From Myxococcales bacterium (GTDB lineage: Bacteria > Myxococcota > Polyangia > Polyangiales > Polyangiaceae): DNA of 20,472 nt. The stretch lies in contig PLXW01000187.1 of the NCBI GenBank assembly GCA_003151595.1, forward strand, positions 1 through 20,472. Direction: 5' to 3'. The translations under genes and the position numbers were made by a program. The notes beneath the pieces are model-generated. The model ran no database searches. It saw only the letters and a list, made by a program, of their open reading frames with translations, and had not been told where the DNA came from. This document shows positions 10,001 to 16,911 of this stretch, in pieces (position 1 is the first letter of the stretch; each line of letters begins with the position of its first letter).

Positions 10001-13000
10001 CGTCGCTTCGTTCCCGTTGTCGAGCGCCAGCGCGCGCGCGTGCGTGTCGAACGCCGCGGCGTGGTTGTCGAGCGCGTCTTCGTACAGGCGCGCGACGCGA
10101 TGGAGCAGCTCCACTTTCTGGAAGGCGTCGGCCGAGTGCTGCACCTGCACTTCGTGGACGCTGATGAGTCGCAGCCAGTCGCTGGCCGCTTCGTAGACCG
10201 GCTCGAGCACCGCCGCGGCGCCGAGCGGATCGCGTTCTCCGCTCTTCAACCCTTCGAGGGCCGTGACCGTCGGCTGGTGATCCGGCGAGCTGGCGAGGAT
10301 GTCTCGGTACAGCTCGATGGCGCGCGTCACGTCCTCGAGGTGCTTCTCGTACAGCTCCGCGATCCGGTACTGGAAGCTCGTGGCCTCGTGCTGATCGGCC
10401 GTCATCTCCGCTTCGCGCGAGAGCACGGTGAGCAACTCGGTCCAGTTCTGCGAGCGCTCGTAGAGAACGTCGAGGCGTGAGAGCGCCTGGATGTCGTCCG
10501 GATCGAGCTCGAGGATCTTGGTGTACGTCTCGATCGCCGCCGGCACGTCGCTGAGCTCGCGCTCGTGGACCGCGCCGACCTGGTAGTAGATCCGCTTCTT
10601 CTCGTCCGGATCGGCGACGAGGTCGACCTTCCGCGCGTAGGCCGAGAGGAGATCGCTCCACCGTGCGAGCGCCGTGTACTGCTTGATGAGCGCGTCGATG
10701 GCGCGGAGATCGTCAGAGTCGATCTCGAGCACCTTCGCGTAGACCGCGATGGCCGACACGGCCTGGCCGAGCACGTCTTCTTCGATCGCAGCGGCCTGGA
10801 AGAGCGCGTCCTTCTTGTCGACCGGCTCGTCGAGGATGTCCGACTTGGTCTGCAAGATCTTGGAGAGCTCGGCGTACCGCTCGTGCGTCCGGAACAGGCG
10901 TTCCAGCGACTCGGCGGCGGCGAGGTTCTGCGGATCGATCTCCAGCACGCGGCGGTAGAGCGCCACGGCCGTGTCGACGTTTCCGAGATCGTTCTCGTAG
11001 ACGCGCGCCGCCATCGTGGTGAGCGCGCTGGCGAGCTGCGGATCTTCGATCCCCTTGGCCAGCCCTTCGAACGTCTGCGCGAGATCGGCGAAGCGCCCCG
11101 TGGCGCGCGTCACGCGATCGATCGCCGTCTGCGTCGTCTCGTTCGCCGGGTCTTCCTTCAGCGCCAGCGCGTAGGTCGCGAACGTGGCGTTCAGGTCGCC
11201 CGCCGCGTCTTCGTACAGCGCCGCGATCTGGTGGAGCAGCTCCACTTTCCGCCCCGGATCATCGGCCCGTCGCACTTGCACTTCGTGCGCGCGGATCAAC
11301 TTCTGGTAGTCGCCGAGGTGCCGGTAATACGGCTCCAAGAGATCGGCGATGACCAGCTCGTGCTTCGCGTCGTGCCCGAGCCGCTCGAGCGACGACAGCG
11401 CCGGATCGTTCGTCGCGTCGCGTTCGAGCACCGCGCGGTACCCTTCAATCGCGACCTCGACCTGATCCATCTCCGACTCGCGGAGCGAGGCGAGCCGCAG
11501 CATGAACGCCAGCTGCGCCTGATCCGCCGTGGCCAGCGAGAGCTGCGCCTCGAGGTTGTCGGCCAGCTCGGTCCACATCTTCTGCCGTGTGAAGAGCGCG
11601 TCGAGCGCCGTCAGCGCGCGCGGGCTCGCGGGATCGAGCTCCAGCACCTTCCGGTACGCGGCGACCGCGTCCTTCGGAGAGGCCAGCTTCTCGTCGTAGA
11701 TCCCCGCCATCCGCACGTAGAGCGCTTCACGCCCTTCCGCGCCGTTCTCCAGCTCGATCCGCCGCTCGACGACGCCGATCAGATCGGTCCATCGCTCGGT
11801 GCGCGTGAACAGGCTTTCCACCGCTTCGAGCGCCTCGGCGTCGGACGGATCCAGCGACAGGACGTGCTGGTACCCCTTGGCCGCGTCATCGACCTCGCCG
11901 AGCCGCTCGTCGATCGCCGCGAGGCGCATCCAGTATTCGCGCGCGAGCGTCGCGTCGGTGATCCCTTCGGCGACCGCATCGTAGAGCGCGACGAGCTGGG
12001 CCCATGCGTTCGACTGCTCGGCGATCTGCTCGAGCATGTGACGCGTCTCGGCCAGCGACGGATCGTCCTTGAGCGACGCCGCGAGCGCTTCGAACGCGCG
12101 CTTCGGATCGCTCAGGTTGTCGCTGGCGATGCGCGCCGTCTTCTTCCGGAGCTGAACGCGCTTCTCGACGCTCCCTTCGACGCTCGCCAGGATCTCGAGC
12201 ACGCCGATGAGCTTCTGCCAGTCGGCCCGCTCTTCGTAGATCCCCTCGAGGATCGCCGCGGCGTCCCCCTTGAGATCCCCTTCGAGCATCTTCTCCAGCG
12301 CGAGGCGCGCGCCGTCGTGCCGCGAATCGAGGAACAAGATCTCGCGGTAGTTCTCGAGCGCGCCGGCCGCGTCTTCGAGGTGCGTCTCGAGCGTCTGCCC
12401 GAGGCGGTACTTCAGATCGATGATCTCGGTCTCGCCGACGTCGAGCTCGATGCGTCGACGCAGCGTGTCGACGTAGGGCTCCCATCGTTCGAGCTGCCGG
12501 TAGAGGACGTCGAGCGCCGCTAGACTCCGCCCGTCGCGCGCTTCGTCTTCGAGCACGGCGATGTACGTCTCGATCGCCTTGTCGAGATCCTTGATCTCGG
12601 TCTCGTACAGCTTCGCGATCTCGTAGAGGATCGGCTTCCGCGCATCGGCGTCGGCCGTGAGCTCGCGCTTCTTCTCGTAGACGCCGAGGAGGTCCTGGAA
12701 CTTCCCCGTCTGGCGATACAGCTGCTCGAGCGCCGACAGCGCACCCGCGTTCTCCGGATCGGCGTCGTGCACCGCGCGGTACTGCGCGAGCGCGTCGTCG
12801 ATCTTCTTCACCTCGCCCACGAGCACGCGCCCGAGCCGAAGCCGCAGCGGGATCTCGACCTCGAGGTCCCCTTCGTTCGCCTTGATGGCCTCGCCGTAGG
12901 CCGCGATGACGCGATCCCACTCCCCCGTCGCCTTCGCCGCGCGCTCTGCGTCAGTGCGCGCCTGATCGTCGCCCGGCGCGATCGCGAACGCCGCCAGGTA

Positions 13001-15565
13001 GCGATCGAACGCCTTCTGCGGCTCGCGAACGCGCCCTTCGTAGAGGGACGCCACCTCACGCAAGAGAGCGAGCCGCGTCTGCGGATCCTCTTCGTGCGAC
13101 AGCTTCACTTCAATGACGCCGGCCAGCGCCTTCGCGTTGTTGGCCTGCGTGTAGATCGGGATGAGCGCTTCGGCCGCTTGCAGATTGTTCGGCTCGAGCT
13201 CGAGGATCTTCTCGTACGCCTTGGCCGAGCGATCGAGCTTCTGCTTCTTCTCGCCCCACAGCTGCGCGATCTTGAAGAGGAGGCCGATCTTCGCCTGCGC
13301 GTCGGCTTCCTTCGCCTCTTGCTGCTCGAGGACGCGGATGAACTCGTCCCACTTCCCGCTCTCGGCGTAGAAGACCTCGAGGTCGTCCCAGCGTCCGAGC
13401 GCGAGGTACTTCTTCTTGACCGCTTCCTGCGCCTTTCGATCGTTGGGATCGAGCGCGAGGAGCGCGCGCCACGCGGCGACCGCCCCTTCGTCGTTGTTCA
13501 GGCGATCGCCGTAGATCGTCCCGAGCTTCGACAGGATGACGACCTTCGAGGCCGCGTCGTACGTGAGCTCGGCCTGCTTCTCGAGCACCGTGGCGAGCTT
13601 CTCGAACTCCTTGTTCCGTTCGTAGAGCCCGCCGAGCGCGCCGAGCGCTTCGACGTTGTTCGGATCGCTCTCGATCACTTCCTGCCAGAGCACGATGCAG
13701 ACTTCGGGCTTCTTGACCCGCTCGGTCGCCAGCTTCGCGATCTCGAGGAACTTGGCCGCGCGCTCCGGCCCCGGATCGAGCCGCTCCGCTTCGCGCCGCT
13801 CGAGACCCAGGAGCTTCTCCCAGTCGCGACGCTTCTCGTACATCTGGCGCAGGTAGCCGATGGACGCTTCGTGGTTCGGGTCGACGACGAGGATCGCCTC
13901 GTACGCTTTGACCGCCTCGGCCTGGTTCGCGAACTTGTTGACGTAGAGGTCGGCGGCCTTCGAGTAGAGTTCGATCTTCTCGTCGGCGTCGTAGACGAGC
14001 CCGGCGAGCTGGACGATCGTCTTGACGTACTCGTTGTAACGCTTCGCCCCTTCTTGCTTCTCGGCGAGCGCGCGTAGCTCCGCGATCTTCGCTTCGTCAC
14101 CGACGGCCGGCGCAGCGGCGACGGGCGCCGCGGCGACCGGCGCAGGAGCGGGCGTCTCCTCCCTCGCTGCGACGGGCGCAGGGGCAGGCGTCTCTTCTCG
14201 CTCCACGACCGGCGGCGCGACGGCAACCGGCTCGATCACCGGCGGAGGCTCGGGTGTGGCCGCAACCGTCGGCTCTTCTTCCACCATCTTCGAAACCACC
14301 TCGGGCGCCGGCGGCGTCGCCGGGGCGTCGTTCTCCACGACGGGCGGCGGCGCCTTCGACGGCGCGCGGGAACGCTTCACCACCATCGCGGGCGGCGGCT
14401 GCGACTCCATCGTCACCGGGATCGAATCACCGCGCTGCTTCGGCTTCAGCTGCTCGCCGATCTGCGCTTCGAACGCGCGCAGCTGCGGATGCTCCGGCGA
14501 CACCGCGCTCAATCGCTCGAACGACGAGCGCGCTCGCATCAAGTTGCCGACGTTCTTCCACGCGATCGTCCCGGCCTGCGCCAGGAGGAACGTCGCGTTT
14601 CCATTCTCACCGGCGCGCGTCGCCGCTTCTTCCGCGAGACGGAGCACGCGATCCCAGTCGCCCGCCTTCTTGCCGTACGCATCGCGCAAGAAGTGGAACG
14701 CCCCTTCGCTCGACGGATCGAGCGCCAGCGACTCCTCGAGAAAGCGCGACCCGATGTCGACGTTCTGATGGCGCGACACCCACCGCGTCCCGAACGTCAG
14801 CGCGAGGTCCGCGCGTTCGCTCGGACTCGGCAGCTCGTCGATCACTTCGCGTTGAATCGCCGCGAGCTTCTCCGGCTCGCCGCGCTCGACGAGCATTCCT
14901 TCGAACAACGCCGCCGCTTGACGCGACGTCGGCATCGCACGAAACGCCTTCTCCAGAAGCCCTTCGACTTCTTCGGGCGCGAACCTCCGCGCCACGCGCG
15001 CCGCCCGCAAGAACAGGCGCGATCGCAGCTCGGGGTTGATCGCGTCGTTCGCTTGCTTCAGCAGCGCCGCGACGTGCCCTTGCCACGATCCGCTCTCGGC
15101 CTGCACGTCTTCGAGGCACGCGCTGGCTTCGGTGTTCATCCCGCCGCTCTGCGCGACGCTCTTGGCGTACGTGCCGGTGGCCTTGTCGTAGTCGCCTTGA
15201 TCCTGAAGCACGTCGCCGAGCTCCAGCAGCAAAGCGCTCGCCCGCAAGTTGTCCTTCACGCTCTTGAGCTCGAGCTCGCAGAGCTTCTGGACCATGTTCA
15301 ACTTGCCGAGATCCCAGTAGATCGCGCGCGCGTTCTCCAGCGCTTCGATGAGCGCTGGATTCAGCTTGTACGCATCCTGGAAATGCTTCAGCGCCTTGAC
15401 GCCGGCGAGGAACTTCAGCTCGAGGACGCGACCCAACCGAAGGTGAAATTGCGCCTTGGCCGCGTTGCTCGCGTCGCCTCCCGAGATTCCTTTCTCGAGC
15501 TCCTCGACCATGCTCTGCCAGTCGCGGACGGTCTCGAGATACGAAAGACGCTCCTGAAGGTCCAT
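4082..15565 (-). CDS. gltI: Giant TPR solenoid protein, AgmK/GltI-like gliding-machinery scaffold
   Basis: A single uninterrupted gene of 3,828 codons. I prefer ATG 15565 over ATG 15625 because GAGGGAG (15569-15575) precedes it and the TPR-like N-terminus (MDLQERLSYLETVRDWQ) starts there. There is no signal peptide or membrane segment, so the protein is cytoplasmic. Order: TPR helices to about residue 373; a Pro/Ala/Glu linker at about 374-488; about 38-40 tandem units of roughly 75-80 residues (two TPRs each, consensus W..L..vle..., then A..LYE..L.D...AI..Y..vLe.Dp.n..Al..L..ly) to about 3,500; and a distinct C-terminal domain (about 3,520-3,827) resembling a degenerate M48 peptidase, with KHLSY (3677-3681) where HExxH is expected. 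Length and neighbours match M. xanthus AgmK/GltI (about 3,800 residues from memory), a cytoplasmic part of the Glt complex. A role in gliding itself is inferred; many relatives of such clusters occur in non-gliding bacteria. Confidence 0.85.
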   Translation of the reverse strand: MDLQERLSYLETVRDWQSMVEELEKGISGGDASNAAKAQFHLRLGRVLELKFLAGVKALKHFQDAYKLNPALIEALENARAIYWDLGKLNMVQKLCELELKSVKDNLRASALLLELGDVLQDQGDYDKATGTYAKSVAQSGGMNTEASACLEDVQAESGSWQGHVAALLKQANDAINPELRSRLFLRAARVARRFAPEEVEGLLEKAFRAMPTSRQAAALFEGMLVERGEPEKLAAIQREVIDELPSPSERADLALTFGTRWVSRHQNVDIGSRFLEESLALDPSSEGAFHFLRDAYGKKAGDWDRVLRLAEEAATRAGENGNATFLLAQAGTIAWKNVGNLMRARSSFERLSAVSPEHPQLRAFEAQIGEQLKPKQRGDSIPVTMESQPPPAMVVKRSRAPSKAPPPVVENDAPATPPAPEVVSKMVEEEPTVAATPEPPPVIEPVAVAPPVVEREETPAPAPVAAREETPAPAPVAAAPVAAAPAVGDEAKIAELRALAEKQEGAKRYNEYVKTIVQLAGLVYDADEKIELYSKAADLYVNKFANQAEAVKAYEAILVVDPNHEASIGYLRQMYEKRRDWEKLLGLERREAERLDPGPERAAKFLEIAKLATERVKKPEVCIVLWQEVIESDPNNVEALGALGGLYERNKEFEKLATVLEKQAELTYDAASKVVILSKLGTIYGDRLNNDEGAVAAWRALLALDPNDRKAQEAVKKKYLALGRWDDLEVFYAESGKWDEFIRVLEQQEAKEADAQAKIGLLFKIAQLWGEKKQKLDRSAKAYEKILELEPNNLQAAEALIPIYTQANNAKALAGVIEVKLSHEEDPQTRLALLREVASLYEGRVREPQKAFDRYLAAFAIAPGDDQARTDAERAAKATGEWDRVIAAYGEAIKANEGDLEVEIPLRLRLGRVLVGEVKKIDDALAQYRAVHDADPENAGALSALEQLYRQTGKFQDLLGVYEKKRELTADADARKPILYEIAKLYETEIKDLDKAIETYIAVLEDEARDGRSLAALDVLYRQLERWEPYVDTLRRRIELDVGETEIIDLKYRLGQTLETHLEDAAGALENYREILFLDSRHDGARLALEKMLEGDLKGDAAAILEGIYEERADWQKLIGVLEILASVEGSVEKRVQLRKKTARIASDNLSDPKRAFEALAASLKDDPSLAETRHMLEQIAEQSNAWAQLVALYDAVAEGITDATLAREYWMRLAAIDERLGEVDDAAKGYQHVLSLDPSDAEALEAVESLFTRTERWTDLIGVVERRIELENGAEGREALYVRMAGIYDEKLASPKDAVAAYRKVLELDPASPRALTALDALFTRQKMWTELADNLEAQLSLATADQAQLAFMLRLASLRESEMDQVEVAIEGYRAVLERDATNDPALSSLERLGHDAKHELVIADLLEPYYRHLGDYQKLIRAHEVQVRRADDPGRKVELLHQIAALYEDAAGDLNATFATYALALKEDPANETTQTAIDRVTRATGRFADLAQTFEGLAKGIEDPQLASALTTMAARVYENDLGNVDTAVALYRRVLEIDPQNLAAAESLERLFRTHERYAELSKILQTKSDILDEPVDKKDALFQAAAIEEDVLGQAVSAIAVYAKVLEIDSDDLRAIDALIKQYTALARWSDLLSAYARKVDLVADPDEKKRIYYQVGAVHERELSDVPAAIETYTKILELDPDDIQALSRLDVLYERSQNWTELLTVLSREAEMTADQHEATSFQYRIAELYEKHLEDVTRAIELYRDILASSPDHQPTVTALEGLKSGERDPLGAAAVLEPVYEAASDWLRLISVHEVQVQHSADAFQKVELLHRVARLYEDALDNHAAAFDTHARALALDNGNEATLQNLERLAMVVNRWPNVAALYDAELDKLVEAPQQFVELGLRTAQIFEVQLEDVDSAIARYRRVLEVDGENQSAIRSLDRLFVQTERWSDLAAILVREAEIGSSPDEILELKYRLGQVHQTRLHDLDAAIAAYRDVINAAPEHVPALEALEALFVGGQKQVEISEILEPLYRSSGEWEKLGRVYEAQLAHVAVTQQEERLAAYYRVAELLEEKLLDAPATMEVYIRALKEFPIDEKTSDEIPRLAATIDGGWETVANAYADTLGLHTDVAVQRSIGKRLAKTFEDELGDITKAEETYKYVLGVDGLDAEALTNLDRIYTSLESWPELAGVLEQRVKATEDGIELVDLYARLGETYELRLNDTDNAIAAYRAIFDKLDKAHEAAILALARIYEQLAKWTELNVVYERELENASGDVAEAEIRAKLAHLAAERLGDPQRAIDTWKVVLDLRGEDPEALGALSNLYEAAGSWRELVDVLERTFDIASSDDDRVNILTRRARVFSDRLQRDELAIDDWTRVLDIDYANLAALRALAAIRRRQGDANELVQALHQIIDRANTMLDEDQQKDIFRELGKTYGETLQQPFDAAEAWRKLLDVGPDFEAMDALEAIYRAEEKWTDVIDVKMQRAAALGEPADQIAEYKSIAALWTEQAQEPDAATNAWEKIRELDAAHDEAFVELEKLHTAANRWEPLVELYLSRLDTRTETSERTEILRKIARVFEEKLNDKSQALDALINALGEDFHDRETTKYLERMAQATGRWGEVIQTANQWLQEQTEPQQKIRLCLHLAKWYGDDLGHPEYAQPYYAQIVQLDPNNVGALRQMGQLYRKNANWQQLGSTLTRALDVAVTDLDRKEILSELGELLDTHMGQTDQAIVHFNRALEVDGGFIPALENLERIYSARGSNRELVDVMTRKVPALTDKHDIAQTKLRIASLYETNLGDPLRASQVYREVTDADASNLQGLRGLARVFELLNQWTDLVKVLESELDVVQTERERIDILMQLAKLQEEQFLKADLAAQRLEQVLEVDPNHEEAYFALERSYRKLRQWLDLINTYDRHVAATLERKTKVEIYGAIAQVYAEEVEDNEKAIDAYKNIVDLDENNVPALEALAKLYDKLGDATQSIDFMTRVADLTTDSRQRVESFYKIGKALDEKLGDRVAAQDRYEMALDLDPSHLPSLGALKLIAIDNADYDKAARYIDQEQSYTAGPRQRARLLVELGKLRDEKLGDHESAVLSFEAAYEADPENEEAALPLANEYVVKEVWEKAEPLLDMLTRKSGKRERNEQHDLWNQLGLVESKLGKDDKALKAYTAALQLDLTDQVTIRGLAEVSFRLKDWGAALTNFQKVLTALGEDENEERANVYYKLGCIKREQGQAKQAINNFEKALGVDPAHRATLEALVALYTDLKDWKQVVAYKRQILDNVADGEERFKVLCEIGDIWNDQDKNPNKSIEALEEALDLQPENHVLLHKLLALYQATENWQKMIETIQAIAGMEKDPIRKSKFLYTMAQIYRDKENDQDRAVELFNESLDLNPTFLEAFERINKILTGQKDWKALERAFRKMLRRLSGANAGNADLEFNLWHNLGLIYRDRLSDMNSAIEAFKMATRYKPDEAVERQILAELYEATDQMEQAIGEHAIVLQKDPLRVDPYRSLYKLYLKMHEYDRAWCMCAALAFLHKADDEEQRFFEDYRPRGMIQVKSRLDNELWVKQLFHKDENIYIGKIFEMITPAAIVAKLGQLRAARQLPVLDKRFKQDPATSTVTFAKTFGWAAQVLGVPTPELYVRNDVPGALVAVPSQPPASVAGQTVLTGFSPQELTFIVGKHLSYYRGEHFIRNLFPTLNELKVLLFAAVKIIMNDFAVPPEMAQAVNTTAQELVKHMQPIQRDGLRLVVQKFVEDGAKVDLKRWMQSIEVTACRAGLLLCADLDIAKKIIAAEPQLPVDLSPQEKLKELIVFSVSEQYFTLRKALGIAVG
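5050..14080 (-). repeat. Tandem double-TPR units within the giant gene
   Basis: Counting the recurrent W..L / W.eL helix by eye gives about 38-40 units of 75-80 codons. Most are diverged at DNA level, but some adjacent blocks are closely related; 18 identical bases occur at 10101-10118 and 11232-11249 in equivalent positions. Four units (around 12206-12270, 11273-11350, 10138-10220 and 9435-9520) carry an extra helix of the form LEPxY....W/Y..L. Exact boundaries need a profile search. Confidence 0.8.
14129..14200 (-). repeat. 36-bp tandem duplication in the Pro/Ala linker of the giant gene
   Basis: Two adjacent copies (14165-14200 and 14129-14164) encode the same 12 residues, REETPAPAPVAA, and are followed by the related VAAAPVAAAP. 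The copies differ at several third positions, so the duplication is not brand new. It lies in the flexible linker that separates the N-terminal TPR region from the main solenoid. Confidence 0.85.
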
Positions 15566-15568
15566 GGA

Positions 15569-15632
15569 CTCCCTCGGTTGCCGATCAACCGGTCGACGAC
15601 GTGATTCCCCGGCGCGCGCAAACACGCGCCGG
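15569..15632 (-). promoter_or_regulatory. Leader of the giant TPR gene: ribosome-binding site and two hairpins
   Basis: Reading toward the gene on the minus strand there is first a perfect 8-bp stem (CCGGCGCG 15609-15616 with CGCGCCGG 15625-15632, 8-base loop), then a 6-bp stem (CGGTTG 15575-15580 with CAACCG 15586-15591, 5-base loop). The second abuts the ribosome-binding site GAGGGAG (15569-15575), sharing one base with it. Neither is followed by a U-tract. The rest of the gap (15633-15847) holds no gene I can support. A -10-like TAGCGT without a fitting -35 was the only promoter hint. Confidence 0.45.
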
Positions 15633-15847
15633 AGCCACGTTCGTAGTCACTACTTCGCAGAAGCAACGCTACCAGAGCGAGCGCGCAAGTGAGAGCCCGT
15701 CTTCCGCATGCCCCCGTTACTTCTGGGAGTCGGCGCTTGGGCGGGCCCGGGTCCCGCGAACGTCTCCGCGGCCCACACGAGGGAAGGATCGTTGACAGCC
15801 CGCGGGGAGGCGGTCCCGAAGATGCCGGGGGCTCGACGGGCGCGCGC

Positions 15848-16762
15848 CTATTGAAGTGCGCCGCCGAGCTTGGTCGCGTACTGCTGGGCCGTGGCGCACT
15901 GATCCGCGTACCGAGCGGCCGCCGCACCCTTGCACACCATCTTCTGGAACGACTGCAGCGCGCTCATGGCCTCGCTCTTACGCGGCGGCGTCGCGCTGGC
16001 GTAGGCCGCGCCAACGTTGAAGAACGCGATCGGCTGGCCGGGCTCGTTGCAGAGGCCGCACGACTTCCGCGCCTTCTCGTACTCGTCGAGGGCGCCCGGC
16101 GCGTTCCCCTTCCCCTCGTAGATGCTCCCGAGGAGCGAGTGCATGTTGAAGAGCGCCTTCTCGCCCCCCTTCGAATACTGGAGCCCCTCTTTGAGGACGT
16201 TCTCGGCCTGATCGGCGTACCCGAGGTTGTTGAGAAGGTCGGCGTACGGAACGTAGAAGGAAAGATTGTCGGGCTTGGTCTCGATCGCCTTCGAGTAGTT
16301 GCGGAGGGCTTCCTGCTCGTCGTCGAGGTGGAAGTTCGCTTCCGCGAGATCCTCGTACGCGTCGGCGTAGTTCGCGTCTTTGCTGATCGTCGTCTGGAGC
16401 GGCTCCTTCGGCTCCGTCCAGCTGACGCTCCCCTTCTTGGCCTGCTCGAGCAGCGCGTGCCCGTGCATGTACCAGTAGTTTGCGAAGTCGGGCGCTTGCT
16501 TCTCGGCGAGCGAGCACGTGGACGCGACCTTGTCCCACGCTTCCTTCTTCGAGTACGCGAGCGCGAGCTTCCAGAGGATGCGGTGGTTCGTCGGATCGAG
16601 CTTGGTAGCCTGCTCGTACTTCGAGATCGCTTCGTCGAGGTTCGAGGCCTTGGCCTGGTCGCCGTCGTTCGCGAGGTTCACGGCTTCGATGTTGTTGCGG
16701 CTGCACGCCGCGGCACCGAGCGTGATCGCCAGGCACAACGCACTCTTCGCGAGCACTCTCAT
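15848..16762 (-). CDS. TPR lipoprotein of the Glt-like locus
   Basis: A 304-residue protein. A signal peptide ends in a lipobox (LGAAAC, Cys20), so it is predicted to be lipidated and held in the periplasm or at the outer membrane. The mature part is mostly TPR: clear units are NLDEAISKYEQATKLDP, DEQEALRNYSKAIETKP and GNAPGALDEYEKA, about five or six in all, ending near residue 240. A C-terminal helical tail carries four Cys residues (CGLC, MVCKG, DQCAT) that could form disulfides. ATG 16762 is preceded by GAGG at suitable spacing and by a probable promoter. It lies between the FHA/AgmX gene and the giant TPR gene, where M. xanthus has gltH (beta-barrel). It may be a GltE/AglT-type lipoprotein; TPR sequence alone cannot decide. 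The 282-base gap to the giant gene leaves co-transcription uncertain. Confidence 0.85.
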   Translation of the reverse strand: MRVLAKSALCLAITLGAAACSRNNIEAVNLANDGDQAKASNLDEAISKYEQATKLDPTNHRILWKLALAYSKKEAWDKVASTCSLAEKQAPDFANYWYMHGHALLEQAKKGSVSWTEPKEPLQTTISKDANYADAYEDLAEANFHLDDEQEALRNYSKAIETKPDNLSFYVPYADLLNNLGYADQAENVLKEGLQYSKGGEKALFNMHSLLGSIYEGKGNAPGALDEYEKARKSCGLCNEPGQPIAFFNVGAAYASATPPRKSEAMSALQSFQKMVCKGAAAARYADQCATAQQYATKLGGALQ

Positions 16763-16818
16763 CGTCTTGACCTCTTCGTCGTCGGCGACGGGCGTGGAAA
16801 AAGCCCCGTGCGGCGCGG

Positions 16819-16847
16819 AGCATAGGAAAGCGCGCGCGAGGAGTCAG
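16819..16847 (-). promoter_or_regulatory. Probable sigma-70 promoter of the TPR lipoprotein gene
   Basis: On the minus strand, a -35 box CTGACT (16842-16847) is separated by 17 bases from a -10 box TATGCT (16819-16824). Each box matches the consensus at 4 of 6 positions. Transcription would begin near 16811, giving a leader of about 50 bases before ATG 16762. The box pair lies just downstream of the terminator of the preceding gene, which supports independent transcription. Confidence 0.45.
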
Positions 16848-16850
16848 CCA

Positions 16851-16888
16851 TAAAACGCGAACGGCCGAAGAGATTCCTCCTCGGCCGT
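16851..16888 (-). terminator. Hairpin terminator of the FHA/AgmX-domain gene
   Basis: A 12-bp stem with one mismatch (16861-16872 pairing with 16877-16888) closes a 4-base loop, starting 23 bases after the stop codon at 16912. On the minus strand a TTTT run (complement of 16852-16855) follows the stem by about 5 bases. The loop side contains GGAGGAAT, but no start codon follows it. This is the best terminator in the window, although the T-run is short and slightly displaced. Confidence 0.65.
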
Positions 16889-16911
16889 GAGCGTGCGATG
16901 CGGCGCGAACG

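Noticed and set aside
3632..10480. A 2,282-codon open frame on the + strand, and similar long frames at 10565-12523 and 12767-14077.
   Set aside because: They lie antisense to the giant TPR gene and echo its periodicity (repeated LxRxVxR patterns). Strong G/C third-position bias and the repeats keep stops out of that frame. They show no domains, signal peptides or sensible starts.
5050..14080. Repeats as a possible CRISPR array or satellite DNA.
   Set aside because: The periodicity is in the coding frame, units of 75-80 codons are diverged at DNA level, and they encode TPR helices.
15601..15795. A small 64-codon + strand frame in the 282-base gap upstream of the giant gene.
   Set aside because: There is no ribosome-binding site, domain or signal, and its composition looks like non-coding high-GC DNA.
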